NCBI GenBank assembly: GCA_946902985.2
Contig: OX336388.2
Span: 1,503,398,545-1,503,462,544 of the forward strand
Reading direction: 5' to 3'
DNA from: Meconema thalassinum
Lineage: Eukaryota > Arthropoda > Insecta > Orthoptera > Tettigoniidae
Length of the DNA: 64,000 nucleotides
Positions 11,376-23,136 of this stretch are shown here, piece by piece. Every line of letters begins with the position of its first letter. Position 1 is the stretch's first letter. The notes beneath the pieces were generated by a model. The model did no database searches. It worked only from the letters and a program-made list of their open reading frames with translations, and was not told the DNA's origin. Position numbers and translations under genes: made by a program.

Positions 11376-11639
11376 CAAGCATTAACCTAGAGCACAAGTG
11401 GGAAATCACGGAAAACCCCTTCTAAGATAGTTGAGGATATTTTTGGGATTTGACTCATGGTTGCCTGTTTACCATTTCTTGATGACTGCAGTACATTTGA
11501 ATTTGTCTTTTGGCACAGGCTAGAGTACTGTAAAATGTGGCTTTCCACCGATGTCTCAGCCTCATTCATGGCTGTGATTATATGGAAGCTAAGGGGTATG
11601 GGTTGTGCTGAGTAATGGCATTCAGGGCACACCTAATGC

Positions 11640-11845
11640 CTGTGTGTACTGTGAAAGGTTCTACTCATAGAGTCAGTGCTATTGCTCTGACTCAGTGAGG
11701 AATGCAATGGCAAACTACCTCGCTCCTCACCTTGCCTAGCATGCCTCATTATAGTGCTGCCTTGAGGTTTTGAAGGTATCTACCAACCTAACCTATGGAG
11801 GAGCTGTTTAAGATCCTACAAGCCTCTGGGCTGACCACCTTTCAC
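11640..11845 (+). repeat. Diverged interspersed repeat (SINE/LINE 3' region)
   Basis: The sequence GACTCAGTGAGGAATGCAAT, then GGCAAACTACCTCGCTCCTC, then CCTCTGGGCTGACCACC follows the order of a 3' repeat tail common in orthopteroid insects, recalled from memory. No other copy lies in the window, so the family assignment is tentative. Confidence 0.35.
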
Positions 11846-14800
11846 ACAGACTCATGGTAGCCCGTTCCTACCCTCATACCATACGGAAGGTGGCAACACG
11901 TGGTGGGGAAAATTATTTTGCTATGTATTGTACCCTTGCGTTATCATGTGGAACATGTGTTCGTATCCCAGCTAGTTCACGGTCTTTCGAGGCATGGGGC
12001 GTCCAACCCACTATACGAGCACATATTCAGGATTTGAGTCTGTCAAGTAACTACTCTACTTGAAAGAAACAACATAGTCCTAAATATCACATTTAATGGT
12101 ACTAATTCATGGCAAAACACAACACAAAACACAAAAAATATCTTACAATTACTTCCCACAACAAAAATAAAAATTACATGTGAGTCTCTTCTCATACAGT
12201 TTGGCTCCACTACACCCATATCTATACTAGGTATCCTATCGTTGATGCTCTTTGACATTTGCGAGTGTCCATAGTGTTCTTCACGTGGCACAATTTAACA
12301 CAAATTTGCATATCACAACACAACAAACACGAATTACCTTTAAAATAATATTAAATATGCGTTTATTAAATATTTATCCGTTTTGACACGGGACATTTAC
12401 TATAAATGACATTGATTCACTAGCTTATGCCTTGTTTAGCGTGTGTTGCCCTTCCGCGCGTATCTTATTCTCTTTCCAGAAGTTTCAAACACTGAAGTGG
12501 TACACCTTCCCATCCAAAATACACATTGTTATAGATATTTTATAGCTTTACCATACAACACTCTTCTGGGTCTGGTCATATCAATATCGATACAAACGTG
12601 TCATATCATTAAATGACGCTACCCGTATGAATAAATTAGCATGAACTGGGTAATTATTCTTCACAAAAATGCATCTATTTATTTGGTGCAGTTAATTTGT
12701 CCTCGGACAATAACTTGGCCAAATCTTATCTAATTACTTCATTCCAACATTCCATATGTATGGAAAGAATACATATAATTCATTTGATACCATCATATCA
12801 AGCACATCTTAATTACTTTTCGAAATATCGAGATCCTTCAGTGTCCCACTACAATCTTAAAATAAAAGGATCCGGTCTATTGACTCCCTTTAGCGTGAAC
12901 AAGAGATTCGTCACGGACCGTCCTCGGCAAGCTGGCTGCCGGGGTTGTGGATTCTACCTGCTACCCTGGCCGACTTCCTGCAATGGCCATGTGCTCACTC
13001 AATGGTGCAGCATTGCTAGGGGGTACATGATTGGATTGTGTCAATACGAATTGAGTCGATCTAATTATTTAATACCTACACTTAGAGTATTTAATGAGCT
13101 CATGCTGGCTCCTAATTAGTATTCAAAGCAAGGGATGGATCACAAATTAGCTTCGCCGTTCTATGAACGTAATCAGTGGCTTTGCGTGCGTCCCAGCTGA
13201 GTTTCAAACTGTTATCTCACTGGACGGGCACGAATATAACTAGAGAAATTCCACGTTTCCTGCTCGAAGAATTTTTGTCTTACCTCTCAGGGCAGATCAA
13301 TTACTATACTTGCCTACCTAGGGTGTCTAGTGGTTTTCCCTGGCAGCGAAGATTCTGCTAACAGTGGATACAGACAGACTCTGTCCCAACGCTGTTGCGA
13401 ATACATATGTATGCTCTAAGGCGATACCATATCGTAGCTTCGAAGATTAGCCTACTAGATTCGTCAACGTGCGAACTATTCTCGGATGGTCCCTGCAATT
13501 TATTGACGTAAATCTCTTGATTCTACGTTACATGCTCGCTGATCGCAGCTAAAAACAACATTTCTTACAGATGACTCAATTTCTAAAGCACTCATGTCCT
13601 TCATACATTTACTTCTAAGCCAAAGTTTTACGTAGCTCCAAAACAAATATTAATTTACTGGCATTTACATTGACTATCTTAATGGCTCTCAAATACAACC
13701 ATGTAGAATATAACATAATAAAACATTTATCTATCATTTCAATGACATTGAAAAACTCTCTTTATCTCGTTATCTATCTACCTTTCTTACTTTTCACAAT
13801 AACACAGTATTTTTACAATAGATATGACACACTTTGCACGTTCTATAGGCCTGAATGCGCCAATTTATATATTTATTATTGTTACCGAGCCCAGATTATA
13901 TTATTATTATTATTAGTTAACGTTATCGTTACTTTCATCAACATCTTACGCCTAAATGGTCGTAAGCTTGCCATCCTCAAAGCCATATATTTTTATACAA
14001 ATACAAGTGATGTGAACTCGTACACAAATGACTGTTAATTCTTAATATTTGAGGAAATGATTTGTTGTATGGTGAGCTATTAAATCATATCAACATATTG
14101 GAATGGTACTCACTTTCATTCTCGCTTGGTTAGTCCAACACAACAGCAGTTCGCCCTCCATCATGCTTGCTTTAAGCCATCATTACACTTTCCATACGAC
14201 ACATTGCATAAAATTGCACATGGTAATTATATCTTGCACTAGTGGCATTTTACACTTTTTAAACAACACACATTCTTTTAACATATAAACATAAACACTA
14301 TTAATGATCACTGTAACATAACTTGATACACAATTTTTCACACGGATCCTTGCTTGGATTTCCACTATTGCCTTACTTCAGAGATGCGATGCAGCTAAAT
14401 CCTGACAACCGCCTGTCTCCTTCGAAAGTCTATCTCGCGTGTGTGTGCTCATCTCCCGTCTCCTACAGGTTCTATCTTCTCTACTGCAAAGTTGCTCAAA
14501 CATAGATCACAAACACTTGTGATGCTTTCAGGTTCCCGTAAAACTGTAGTGTTCATTACAATTGTATGTGTTATTTTAACTATTATAACACTCCCTGTGG
14601 AGAGGTTCATTGTCTGTAAACATCATCCTAAATATCTCTACGCTGTACTGATTATTTAGTCCCGTATACTATCTGCTTATACGTCTGCTGTAGACTAATT
14701 TTCATATAATGCAGAATTACTTTTATTATGCTGCATGATGCGCCTTTCATTGTTCATTACTAAAATACTGAACGTCGCTACTTATAAATTTCGCGCACTT

Positions 14801-15860
14801 TCTTGCGTGATCGAACAGCATGTCGCTCCACGAGTTGAGTCAAGAAGAACTGACCGTCTCCTACAGCTTTTCCCAATAAGGCTTTCTGACGAAAAGTAGT
14901 TCACAGGATTTCCAGAAGCGTCTCTTTTCTTAAATAATGCGTTCTCTGACAGAGTGAGGTGTGATTCCTACTCGTCCATTCATGGAGGTTCCAAATTCAC
15001 TTGCGTGCTCGCAATTGCTTCGTCCAATTAATTAGAATTAATTGCTTTCTTCCATGGCGTTGGGACGCTACTTCGGTTATTCCCCTGCTGCTACATGACA
15101 AATCCTAGCTCTGCCGCGGACTTGGTCTGTGCATAAGCTCCTTTTTCGATGCAGGCTTTAATTTAGGTGTGCGGACACTCCTAAATTACCTTTCCTAGAA
15201 TATATGCATCTGGATGTAAGTTTCATCTCAATTCATTGCTCCATTTGGCCGTAATTAGTTAATTAATTAATGTGGGTGACCATCCCCACCCTGCTTCTCC
15301 TCCTTGTGAGACTGGGGTTCCCATAGCCATCAATCTCTACTCGCTCCCCCAGTGCCGCCGATAAGTAGTTCGCTGGCGTCAGCTCGTAACGCCCCTTTGC
15401 TAGCTGCGATTAGTCAACTGTCAAGTTGGCCCGTTTTCTTCAGCTCTTAGTAGCTTATATGTATACTGGCTTGTATTTTCTACAATATTCCAACTTTAAT
15501 GCTATAATATTCTCGTTCTGGACGTGAAATCATGCTATTATAATTATATGCAGTTATACCTCATTGCTCCTTGGGTTCACTGTGGCTGTTCCCCCTCAGA
15601 TATCAATGGTTCGATTCTCAGACGAATCATGGGCCTGGTCTTTCTTTTCTACAGACCCCGGTTCGATGCTAGTCAGCCGTGTTCAATTGGACACAGTATA
15701 TTTTAAGAGTAGTTTTGTAAGATAATTAAAATGAGACATTGGTAATAATATTTTACTTTAATAATATGAAATATTTAACCAAATCTCATGAAAATAATTC
15801 GCAAGCAAGACTTTATTTCCTTACAACATACGTTGCTCCTAACGTTATGTAGGAGTTCTT
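11846..15860. other. 4-kb AT-rich stretch without a recognisable gene
   Basis: Both strands were read. There are scattered short open frames (the longest about 140 codons at 12697-13119) but no domain, signal or homologous copy elsewhere in the window. Simple ATT repeats occur near 13899. It could be an old or single-copy transposon, a solo LTR, or ordinary intergenic DNA. Confidence 0.4.
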
Positions 15861-15874
15861 TCAAAACATCTAAT

Positions 15875-16191
15875 GACAATGAAATCCACAGCCTGCTTCC
15901 AGTCGACCGACCGGGTCATGGAATGGAATGAATGAAACCCCCATCTAGTGGTGGCTGTGCGCCTGTCGCACTCCCCTGGGGCAATGCTTACATGAATGAC
16001 AGATAAAATGAAATGATAGCGCAGAGTGTGGCTGGAATGAAATTTGTGACAGGGAAAACCGGAGTACCAGGAGAAAAACCTGTCGGCCACCGCTTTGTCC
16101 AGCGCAAATCTCACTTGGAGTGACCGAGATTAGAACCACTGACCCAGCGGTGAGAGGCCGGCGTGCTGCCGTCTAGGCCACGGGGGCTCTC
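15875..16191 (-). mobile_element. SINE-A copy 3
   Basis: Reverse-oriented SINE-A; the tRNA-like head is at the right end (about 16120-16190). The 14-bp duplication TCAAAACATCTAAT lies at 15861-15874 and 16192-16205. The B box is changed (GGTTCTAATCTC), so internal promoter strength may be reduced. Confidence 0.85.
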
Positions 16192-16205
16192 TCAAAACAT
16201 CTAAT

Positions 16206-16593
16206 ACTCTTTCAAATTGAACAATACAATACCGGTACTGTAATTAATAAAAGAAAGTATTCCATACTGCTTTATCTGTTTACCTAGAACACATGTCCAT
16301 GATAAAAAAAAGACGACAAATCCTGAATGACACCATGTTACTTGCACTACACCTGTCAGGTGTCCAACGTACGGTGTTCGGTAATGTTTCTTTTAACCGA
16401 CAGAACACAAAGTTTTATGTTCGTTATTATTATTGTTATTATTGTTATTATTGAGAATTTGTGATGACTGGGTGGTGGATTTCATAGCTGGAGAATAACG
16501 TTGTGTCAGGAAGCGACTGGCCTAAAAATCGCATCCAGAACCAAAAGGTGTAGATTGGCCCTGGAATCAATAATATAGTTATTATTTTTAAAT
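16206..16593. other. No gene; short TTATTG run
   Basis: Contains a TTATTG-type microsatellite at about 16424-16453 and nothing else that I can assign. Confidence 0.4.
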
Positions 16594-16823
16594 CGTCGCC
16601 TCCGTAGCGTAGTGGTCAGCATGGTTAGCTGCCGCCCCGGAGGTCCTGGGTTCGATTCCCGGCTCTGCCACGAAATTTGAAAAGTGGTACGAGGACTGGA
16701 ACGGGGTCTACTCAGCCTCGGGTGGCCCAAATGAGTAGAGGGGGTTCGATTCCCCCTCAGCCATCCTCGAAGTGGTTTTCCGTGGTTTCCCACTTCATCT
16801 TCGGACAAATGCCGGGATGGTAC
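16594..16823 (+). mobile_element. SINE-C copy 2, 3' end replaced by the LTR
   Basis: Excellent A box (TAGCGTAGTGG) and B box (GGTTCGATTCC) in a tRNA-like head, then the typical body ending ...GCCGGGATGGTAC. The copy at 10318 continues CTAACTAAAGGCC after GGATGGTAC. Here the LTR TG terminus follows immediately, so the retrotransposon inserted into this SINE. The missing SINE 3' end is not found on the far side of the tandem element at 31461. Confidence 0.8.
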
Positions 16824-18984
16824 TGAACCCTTGCAAAGAAGCATATGAGACTCAATTTCGGGGGTGTAACAGTCCATTTCGTAAAGTTGTTGTTAAGCGC
16901 TTCTTATAACATGCAGGGTAACATATAACAAAACAACATGCAGGAAAAAGTGAATACCAGGATTAAAACATATGAATTTAATAACAGATCAACAAATTTA
17001 CACTAGTTAGTTAGTTAGTTAGTTAGTTATTGTTGTTTTAAGGGGCGGAACTACGAGGTCATCTGCCCCCAAATTTACACTATTTACAATAAAAACAAAA
17101 CAAGGTCTCCCAACTGACACCCACTTGAATTAATAAAATTGCCAAATTAGGCCTGATCTCAGGAGAGATCGTAAACATCTGGACCAAATGTCCCAAATTA
17201 CTGCAATGACATGTGCGTGTGCGGCTTTTCTACATGCGATACGATGTGTACAAATTAATGCGAGATTCGTTACCATCCAGTAAACCTTCAGGTGACGAAT
17301 CTGCATTGTCTTAGAGCTAGACAGACACGAGGAACCAACTAAACACTAATTAAACTAATCCGACACTTCCTACACTAAATAGGACAAAATTAATTTCCGC
17401 AATGAAGTTGAAATCAAAGAATTGCCGTAGCAAACAACATTAACGCCTAAAATTAGGACTTTTCAAATCAACACAAGTAAATCAACACGTGACCAGTCAA
17501 GAAAAATACACATATGGCCGCTTGCCATTTTTACAAGAAAAATACAAAAAACACCCAACGGTGTCACAACAGACAAAATCTAACAATGAAATGAGTCACA
17601 GAAATCACTAGGCTCAAAGCCAACATTTACATCATAAAACAAATATTTCATTTCATACGATATGCAGTAATTCGTAACGGACATGGCGAACTCCCAATTT
17701 AATTATGATCCAATGACCATTTCAAGAACAGGTTAGCTACAGATAGCTTACAGGGGTCAGTCGGTCAGCTGGACTGCCTAAACGATGAATCACCAGACAT
17801 AGACGGGCGCAAAGTGGAAACTGCACATCTGTCAACCCACGTGTCAATTACCTCGACCTGCCGTAGCAATGGCTCGAGTATCGAAGAAGCATGCTCCCAA
17901 ATAGCACATAATATACGTGTGTGTGTCAAAATAAAATATCTTAGCATTTCCCAAGGAAATCCAAGAATCAGCATAGGACAAGGTACAGTAGCCTCGTAGA
18001 TTGCTCAGCCTTTCCATAAAAATACAACCACAATATTTGAGGGCGGTAGGCACATTCTACCTCTCATCACGAAGAATCAATACACACACCTTGACACAAT
18101 ACACACACCAGAATCACACGTATGTGTTTGACAGAAACCTGAAATAAAGGACATAAAATATTTCCACCGACTTGCGCTCCCAATCTAGTCCGTGACTAAA
18201 GAACCTGATAAGGACTCTCAAAAAAACTCAAAAAATATAGAACTAAGGTGTTCTACGGTGACATCTTAACTTGTTGCGCTCGGCAACCCTAGTATGAATA
18301 AAAACCTGTTCGTAAAACATCTAACAACTTTTACCCCCTTCTCCTACTAAAAAATGAATTTGAATAAAAGCACCATTTATCGACCATGATGAATTTCGCA
18401 TTCGCATGAATAAAAATCAAATACACACGCCGTGTGTACTAATAATGACTCATAAGAAAAATATACAATCAAACAAACATTTTGGCCACGTGCCAACGTA
18501 CATTTAAATATAACAGTGTCGGCGCACAAAAATCTAAATACACAAGAAAAACAATTAATAAAATATTTACAACGTTCCCGCGTCTAATCTAGCTACATAT
18601 TGAATAAATCAATGGTTTGTACATCACCGTGCAGCTTGTAGAAATCAACCTCCATCCCAAGGCATTTCCCCACGGGAAATCTACTCGTTCATCGTCGACG
18701 TTCTGGTAGAGGCGTAGCACTTCATTCCACCAATCGACCTTCCAGTAGACATCTTGGCGTGGCTTCTTGGAAAGAAATGTTCAAAGTTATTATTCTACCT
18801 AGCTAGAATCGCTATGAGCTACTGACTTTCACTCAAAATAATGTCCTGGGCGATTACTCAACGTTGAACTGGCCCTATCTAAGCATTTGCTTACTTCACA
18901 CGCACATATACATCACTCAAAATATAACACGAAATTTACATAAAATAATACACTCTTTGTTCACCACGCAACTGGCTTTTAACA
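16824..18984 (-). repeat. LTR 1 (left LTR of tandem retrotransposon)
   Basis: Starts TGAACCCTTGC and ends GCTTTTAACA on the plus strand (TG...CA). It matches LTR 2 and LTR 3 along its length and is 75 bp longer, mainly through a 77-bp insertion. Its left part differs from LTR 2 and LTR 3 at more than 20 sites, while its right part (from about 17920 on) agrees with LTR 2. Open frames inside are not coding. Confidence 0.85.
17005..17081 (+). mobile_element. 77-bp GTTAG-repeat/GGGGCGGAAC insertion in LTR 1
   Basis: A TAGT tandem run is followed by TTGTTGTTTTAAGGGGCGGA and ACTACGAGGTCATCTGCCCC. It is absent from LTR 2 and LTR 3. The target AAATTTACACTA appears on both sides (16994-17005 and 17071-17082), indicating target-primed or transposon-style insertion. 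The GGGGC...GCCCC part forms a small hairpin. Possibly a very short SINE tail. Confidence 0.6.
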
Positions 18985-19039
18985 AGTCTCTCAAATTACG
19001 TCTACCGCGTAGTGCTTATCTCGACTAGAGATCTCCCTC

Positions 19040-19232
19040 CGTTAGGCGTGAACTCTGCTCCCATGAGCACAATAAAAATGTTCGTTCAGACAGACGTGAA
19101 GTATGCTCACTAGAGCCTGATAAAATCGTGACTCATACTGGCGTGAACGATGCTCCTCGGAGCCCGATAAAGTTGTGTCTCGAACTGGCGTGAACGATGC
19201 TCCTCAGAGCCCGAGAAGGTTGTGTCTCGAAC
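19040..19232 (-). repeat. 47-50 bp tandem repeat (about 4 units), copy 1
   Basis: Units contain GCGTGAACGATGCTCCTC, then GAGCCCGA, then GTTGTGTCTCGAACT. Two units are nearly identical and two are more diverged. The GAGCA/TGCTC-type arms could form small hairpins in the RNA. It lies near the 3' end of the internal region in element orientation. An identical array is at 25278-25470. Confidence 0.6.
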
Positions 19233-20353
19233 TACTCATCACCGATCAATTTATTAGAAACTGACAGAAAGGAGTGGAGTGGGGGCAATCTGTGAAAATA
19301 ATCTGTAATTTTCAACTCACAGACTTGGGACTAGTATCAATCTTCTTCTTTTCATCCAAACGTCTCAATGGACTCATGCGGAATCCTATCGCATCGGCGG
19401 TTCTTCATACACGTGTTTTAGCGCCTTTTTTTAGGTACGCAACTCTCCGCGTGGTTTAGGCGTCCTCTCTCCTGATTTGTTGATTCAATCGTGTATCGGT
19501 TGCAACTTCACCTCTGGCACGCCCATAATGACGCCGACTTGGATGCGCGTTCACCCTGGATTTGTCCTTGAACTCGGCTTAACCGGTCATCGTCAGGAAT
19601 AACTATCACGCTACTTCTGTTGCAATCGTTGCGACACACTACCTGTCTTCCCTTTGTCAAACTCCAACATGTACTGCCTGGATATCAGTAATAATAATAA
19701 TAAAAATCATGAAGACTTATTGATCGGCAAATCAATAAGGGTTCATTTATCCTCAGCAAAGTTTTAAAATTCGAAGCAAGTGATTGATTTTGATTTTAAA
19801 TACAATATCCAGAGTAGTATAGATAACATCACTTAAGTACCTCACTCGTCTGCCTGAGTGTGCATTCCACAGTCCCAATTAGTGTGCGCTTCTCGCTGCA
19901 ATGTGCCCCTCTGAGATCTCATTCACACGTCTCGCTAGACCTTCCCCCTCTTTCTCACACAATTACAACTTCTGCCAGACCTGTCGTATTGTTTACAAAC
20001 AAGCTCGCTCTCCCAGGGTATCACGTATCCACGTGCATTTGAGTGTGTGTTCTCAAAATTAATTTTTGCAATTGGATTCTGCTTTCCTTGTCCTTATTAC
20101 TCATCAAATGGTTCCCTTCTTCTTCTGCTCCCATCTTCTTCTTCCGCTACCGTCTTCTTCTTCTGCTACCCTCTTCTTTACCATATTTCCAGACCCTTGC
20201 CTGAAACTTCGTCCCACGAATTTCTTCTGCTATTTTTCCGCGTCTCCTCCTGTCTTGTCACCTTTCTGCATCCTCGTTAGTCGGATTGTCGGGATTTCTT
20301 CTGTTTTTCATGGCTCGTCCCCACTTCTCTTTCTCTGTTTCCTCTTCTGCATT

Positions 20354-21514
20354 TTATTCGTCCAAATATTTTTGCGACTCAGCGTAACGCTTGTTCCATT
20401 CATCACGGAAATCTCCCTGGTTTTCTTGCAGATAATTCCTCTGATTATTCCATCTACCGTCCCCGTTCCTCTGATATGGTCTATCCTGCCTTTGGTGTCC
20501 TCTCCAGTTAGTATTTTCTCGCTGGTACGTCCTCTGATTGTGATTGTTGTTCTGATTGTTGTAATTATCACGGCGATTTTGGAAGTTCCTATTGTTATTA
20601 TTATTGTATTGGTTTCGACCGTCGAACTCCTGCCGTCTGGGCGTAAATTGTGTGCTAGTGGACTGTGTCTTCGTTTGATTGTTCTGACTTTGACCGTTTT
20701 GATGCCCCTGAACTATTTCTGCAGTGTTCACGCACTCCGTATTCCGTCTCCCGGTCTGCGGACTGACCATACTCGTTTCGTCCAAGTGGCGGAGTATCTC
20801 CTCGGCCTGAACTGCGGTTTTGATATTTACTGCCACTAAAAATTGCTGTATGTTCATCGGAAGCTGCTTGCCGATAGTTAATACCATGTTTTCTTCAGAA
20901 GGCGGCTCGTTAAAATCCCGGAATTTCACTAGCTGCTGACTAAATAACTCAGAAAACCTTGTAGGGTGTGTGCTATGGTATTTTCTGGTATATAAGTCCT
21001 TTCTCAACCCCTGCTGCAGTGAAGGACTCCAGAACTTCCTCAAAAATACTTCTTTAAACTGGGCCATGTCATTAAACGTATACTTGAAGCTTTGAAACCA
21101 GATTAAACTTGGGCCCTCTAAAAATTTCTCCACCAGACGAAGCTGTTTTGCGGGACTGACGTGTTGGTCATTAAAATAATCATCCAGCTGGCCCAAAAAT
21201 GCTTTTGGAGTAGATACTGAAATTTCCCTGAATTTGTCTGGTTTAAACTCATTTCCCCTAATTACTTGTGTGACTTGGGCAGGTGCCACACCAGGTTGTG
21301 GAGTTGACGTCTCCCCTCTGTAATTTTGGAATGTGTCGCAAGTTATCTTTGGACTCTGACCTCGGCTCTTATCCTCAGCTAGCTTCGACCCCTCCAGACT
21401 TCCAATATTTCCGTTTTTCCCTACTGAATTTTCTGAAGAGAATAAAGTGGCATTCTCTAAAGATCTTGTCTCATTTTTAACGATGAGGTCTGCGTGTTCT
21501 TGGAGCTTGGACAT
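20354..21514 (-). CDS. gag: Gag capsid core of the gag-only retrotransposon (copy 1)
   Basis: 386 residues. The N-terminus continues a coiled coil. Residues about 95-245 form a retrotransposon Gag-like block (AKQLRLVEKFLEGPSLIWFQ, then SFKYTF..FKEVFLRKFW) homologous to the gag at 59349-61748, with matching W, F and RK(F/Y)W spacing. The C-terminal 100 residues are Asn/Arg/Gln-rich, probably RNA-binding in place of a CCHC zinc knuckle, which is absent. It would package the element RNA in a cytoplasmic particle. The methionine start is probably internal: the upstream coiled-coil frame 21563-21970 is in the same reading frame, separated by one TAG. The large antisense frame at 20066-20839 is a shadow. 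Confidence 0.8.
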   Translation of the reverse strand: MSKLQEHADLIVKNETRSLENATLFSSENSVGKNGNIGSLEGSKLAEDKSRGQSPKITCDTFQNYRGETSTPQPGVAPAQVTQVIRGNEFKPDKFREISVSTPKAFLGQLDDYFNDQHVSPAKQLRLVEKFLEGPSLIWFQSFKYTFNDMAQFKEVFLRKFWSPSLQQGLRKDLYTRKYHSTHPTRFSELFSQQLVKFRDFNEPPSEENMVLTIGKQLPMNIQQFLVAVNIKTAVQAEEILRHLDETSMVSPQTGRRNTECVNTAEIVQGHQNGQSQNNQTKTQSTSTQFTPRRQEFDGRNQYNNNNNRNFQNRRDNYNNQNNNHNQRTYQRENTNWRGHQRQDRPYQRNGDGRWNNQRNYLQENQGDFRDEWNKRYAESQKYLDE

Positions 21515-21562
21515 GATACTTTCCTCCAGAGCCTGTATTCTAGAGTTATTCTCCCCTAGACT

Positions 21563-21970
21563 CTATAATATCGTCAGCCTATCTCCTTTAGTCTCATTCA
21601 CCTGCTGTTCCCAATCTTTCCGGATTCTACTCTTCAAATTGTTAATTTTTTCTTCGTTGCTTTCCTGATTCTTCTCAAGCGGTTCCCTTATTTGTTCTTG
21701 TATCAGCTGCTGAGTTTTAATTAATTGTTCTCCTATCTCTTCTCGTATTTTCTCTTGATTTTTACTTAACTGGTCTTCCAGGTTTTCGCGCAAGTGTATC
21801 CTTTCTTTCTCCGTTTTTATCTCCAGCTTGTCAAGTTCTTTTATAAATCCTAACACATTGTTGTCGACAGAATTAATCTGTTCTTGTATGTTAATATTCT
21901 TCGCCTCTATTCTGTTGAATTGCCCTTGTAATTCATCCTGCGTGCTTTTGATCCCTGCCGTATTGTTCAC
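21563..21970 (-). pseudogene. gag: Gag coiled-coil segment, middle part (copy 1)
   Basis: 135 residues with strong heptad character (Glu/Gln/Lys/Ile-rich), predicted coiled coil. It is in frame with the downstream gag core and ends at a single TAG at 21563-21565. It overlaps the upstream segment by 4 bp in another frame, so a frameshift separates them. The three pieces cover 2,243 bp, close to the 799-codon autonomous gag, so this looks like one gag gene broken by a frameshift and a stop. Confidence 0.65.
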
Positions 21971-22596
21971 ACATGCTGTCTCATTTGTTTCATTTTAGCG
22001 GCTACCATTCCATCTAACTGTACTAGTTTGTCGTCAAATTTGGATTCTAGTTTCTTGATTTCTCCTAATTGTCTCGAATTATTCTCTGCCACCTCTCCCG
22101 CCAGTTTCTCTAGTTCTATTTTAGTACTCTGATTTATTTCAAGTGTTATCCTCTCTAATTGAACTGTTTGTAAGGTTGCCTGCTCCGATAACTTGTGGTT
22201 TAGGTCAACTAACTGTTTATTATTATCATCACTCTGTTCACGTAATTGAGTAGTTATGTTATTTAATTGTTTATCATTCTGTTCACGCAACTCGTGTATC
22301 TGTTTGTCGCTATCCAATTTCTGGATTTGCAATTGGACCGTAATATTACTGTTCACGTCCTGTAATTGTTTATCGCTATCCAATTTCTGGATTTGTAATT
22401 GCGCCGTAATGTTACCGTTCACGTCATGTAATTGTTTATCACTATGTTCACGCAACTCGTGTAATTGTTTATCACTTTGTTCACTCATGCCCTTTAACTG
22501 TTCCTCCGTCTTTGCAGACAATTGCACAGTCAACTGCGCGGACATCTGCTCCATCAACGCTTTAATCTCCTCGATGCTAGCCATCGCAAAACACAC
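21967..22596 (-). pseudogene. gag: Gag N-terminal coiled-coil segment (copy 1)
   Basis: 209 residues beginning MCFAMASIEEIKALMEQMSA. It contains repeats of a unit of roughly 20 residues built on DKQLHDVN and ITAQLQIQKLDS, a long parallel coiled coil likely driving Gag multimerisation. It lies 3' of the primer site in element orientation, as expected for the gag start. It is in a different frame from the next segment. The alternative start is the Met at position 5. Identical in copy 2. Confidence 0.7.
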
Positions 22597-23109
22597 AAAA
22601 TAATATATTCTGAGAAAATAGGGCCATGCAATGGGATTTTAGTCGTACACACACACATGTCTTGATATTTAAATATTACATTGATTCTAATTTAAATACA
22701 TTTTCAGTAATCAAAATCTTACTGAATAATGACTCTTATTTCCAAACAACAAAATAACTCCCTTGTGATCTGCTTGTAAATTCCTAACTAACAGAATTTA
22801 CGAACAACACTTTAATTAACCGAAGTTCATTGAATGTAAAGTAAGGCAACACCTTCCTGCTTTTGACTGAGTTCACTAGATATGCACATTTTCTAATTTT
22901 AAGCCGGGCGCCAGAACAAGTTATCAACAAACACAATATCAATTTCTAACCTTGTTCAACATTTCTAACTTTAAGAACTCAGTGATTTTACTGAATACAC
23001 TTGGCGGTACAACTTCGCCTCAATTTATTGAATTTACTCTTGTCCCGCTGACCTGGCATCTTTTCACAGCGAAATAAGTATGAGGTCAATAAAGCAACAA
23101 CAACAACAA

Positions 23110-23127
23110 TCCCCACTTGGGCAGCCA
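23110..23127 (-). promoter_or_regulatory. Primer binding site-like sequence (Lys tRNA), copy 1
   Basis: On the minus strand, TGGCTGCCCAAGTGGGGA lies 9 bp from the LTR terminus (11 bp counting to TGGC). It resembles the Lys-tRNA primer complement TGGCGCCCAACGTGGGGC with one inserted and one missing base. It would prime minus-strand DNA synthesis. The call rests on position plus partial match. Confidence 0.55.
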
Positions 23128-23136
23128 TTTTTGATA

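Larger units (their letters stand above)
18985..23136 (-). mobile_element. Gag-only LTR retrotransposon, internal region copy 1
   Basis: A 4,152-bp internal domain between LTR 1 and LTR 2, read right to left: primer site, coiled-coil gag N-terminus, gag core, about 1.4 kb of non-coding sequence, next LTR. There is no protease, reverse transcriptase, RNase H or integrase, so the element cannot move by itself. A degenerate 47-50 bp tandem repeat lies near the 3' end. I found no difference from the second copy at 25223-29374. Comparable gag-only elements in plants are called TR-GAG; that label is an analogy. Confidence 0.8.

Noticed and set aside
12697..13119. 140-codon open frame in the AT-rich stretch
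   Set aside because: No domain, composition or second copy supports coding; length is plausible by chance in 64 kb.
16594..16680. Genuine tRNA gene
   Set aside because: A and B boxes are present, but the fold lacks a proper acceptor stem and the sequence continues into a SINE body seen at other loci.
20066..20839. 257-codon open frame on the plus strand (and its copy at 26304-27077)
   Set aside because: It is antisense to the gag core, low-complexity and hydrophobic because it mirrors Asn/Arg-rich codons; no start context or homology.
22256..22603. 115-codon plus-strand frame opposite the gag coiled coil
   Set aside because: Shadow of the repetitive coiled-coil coding sequence on the other strand.
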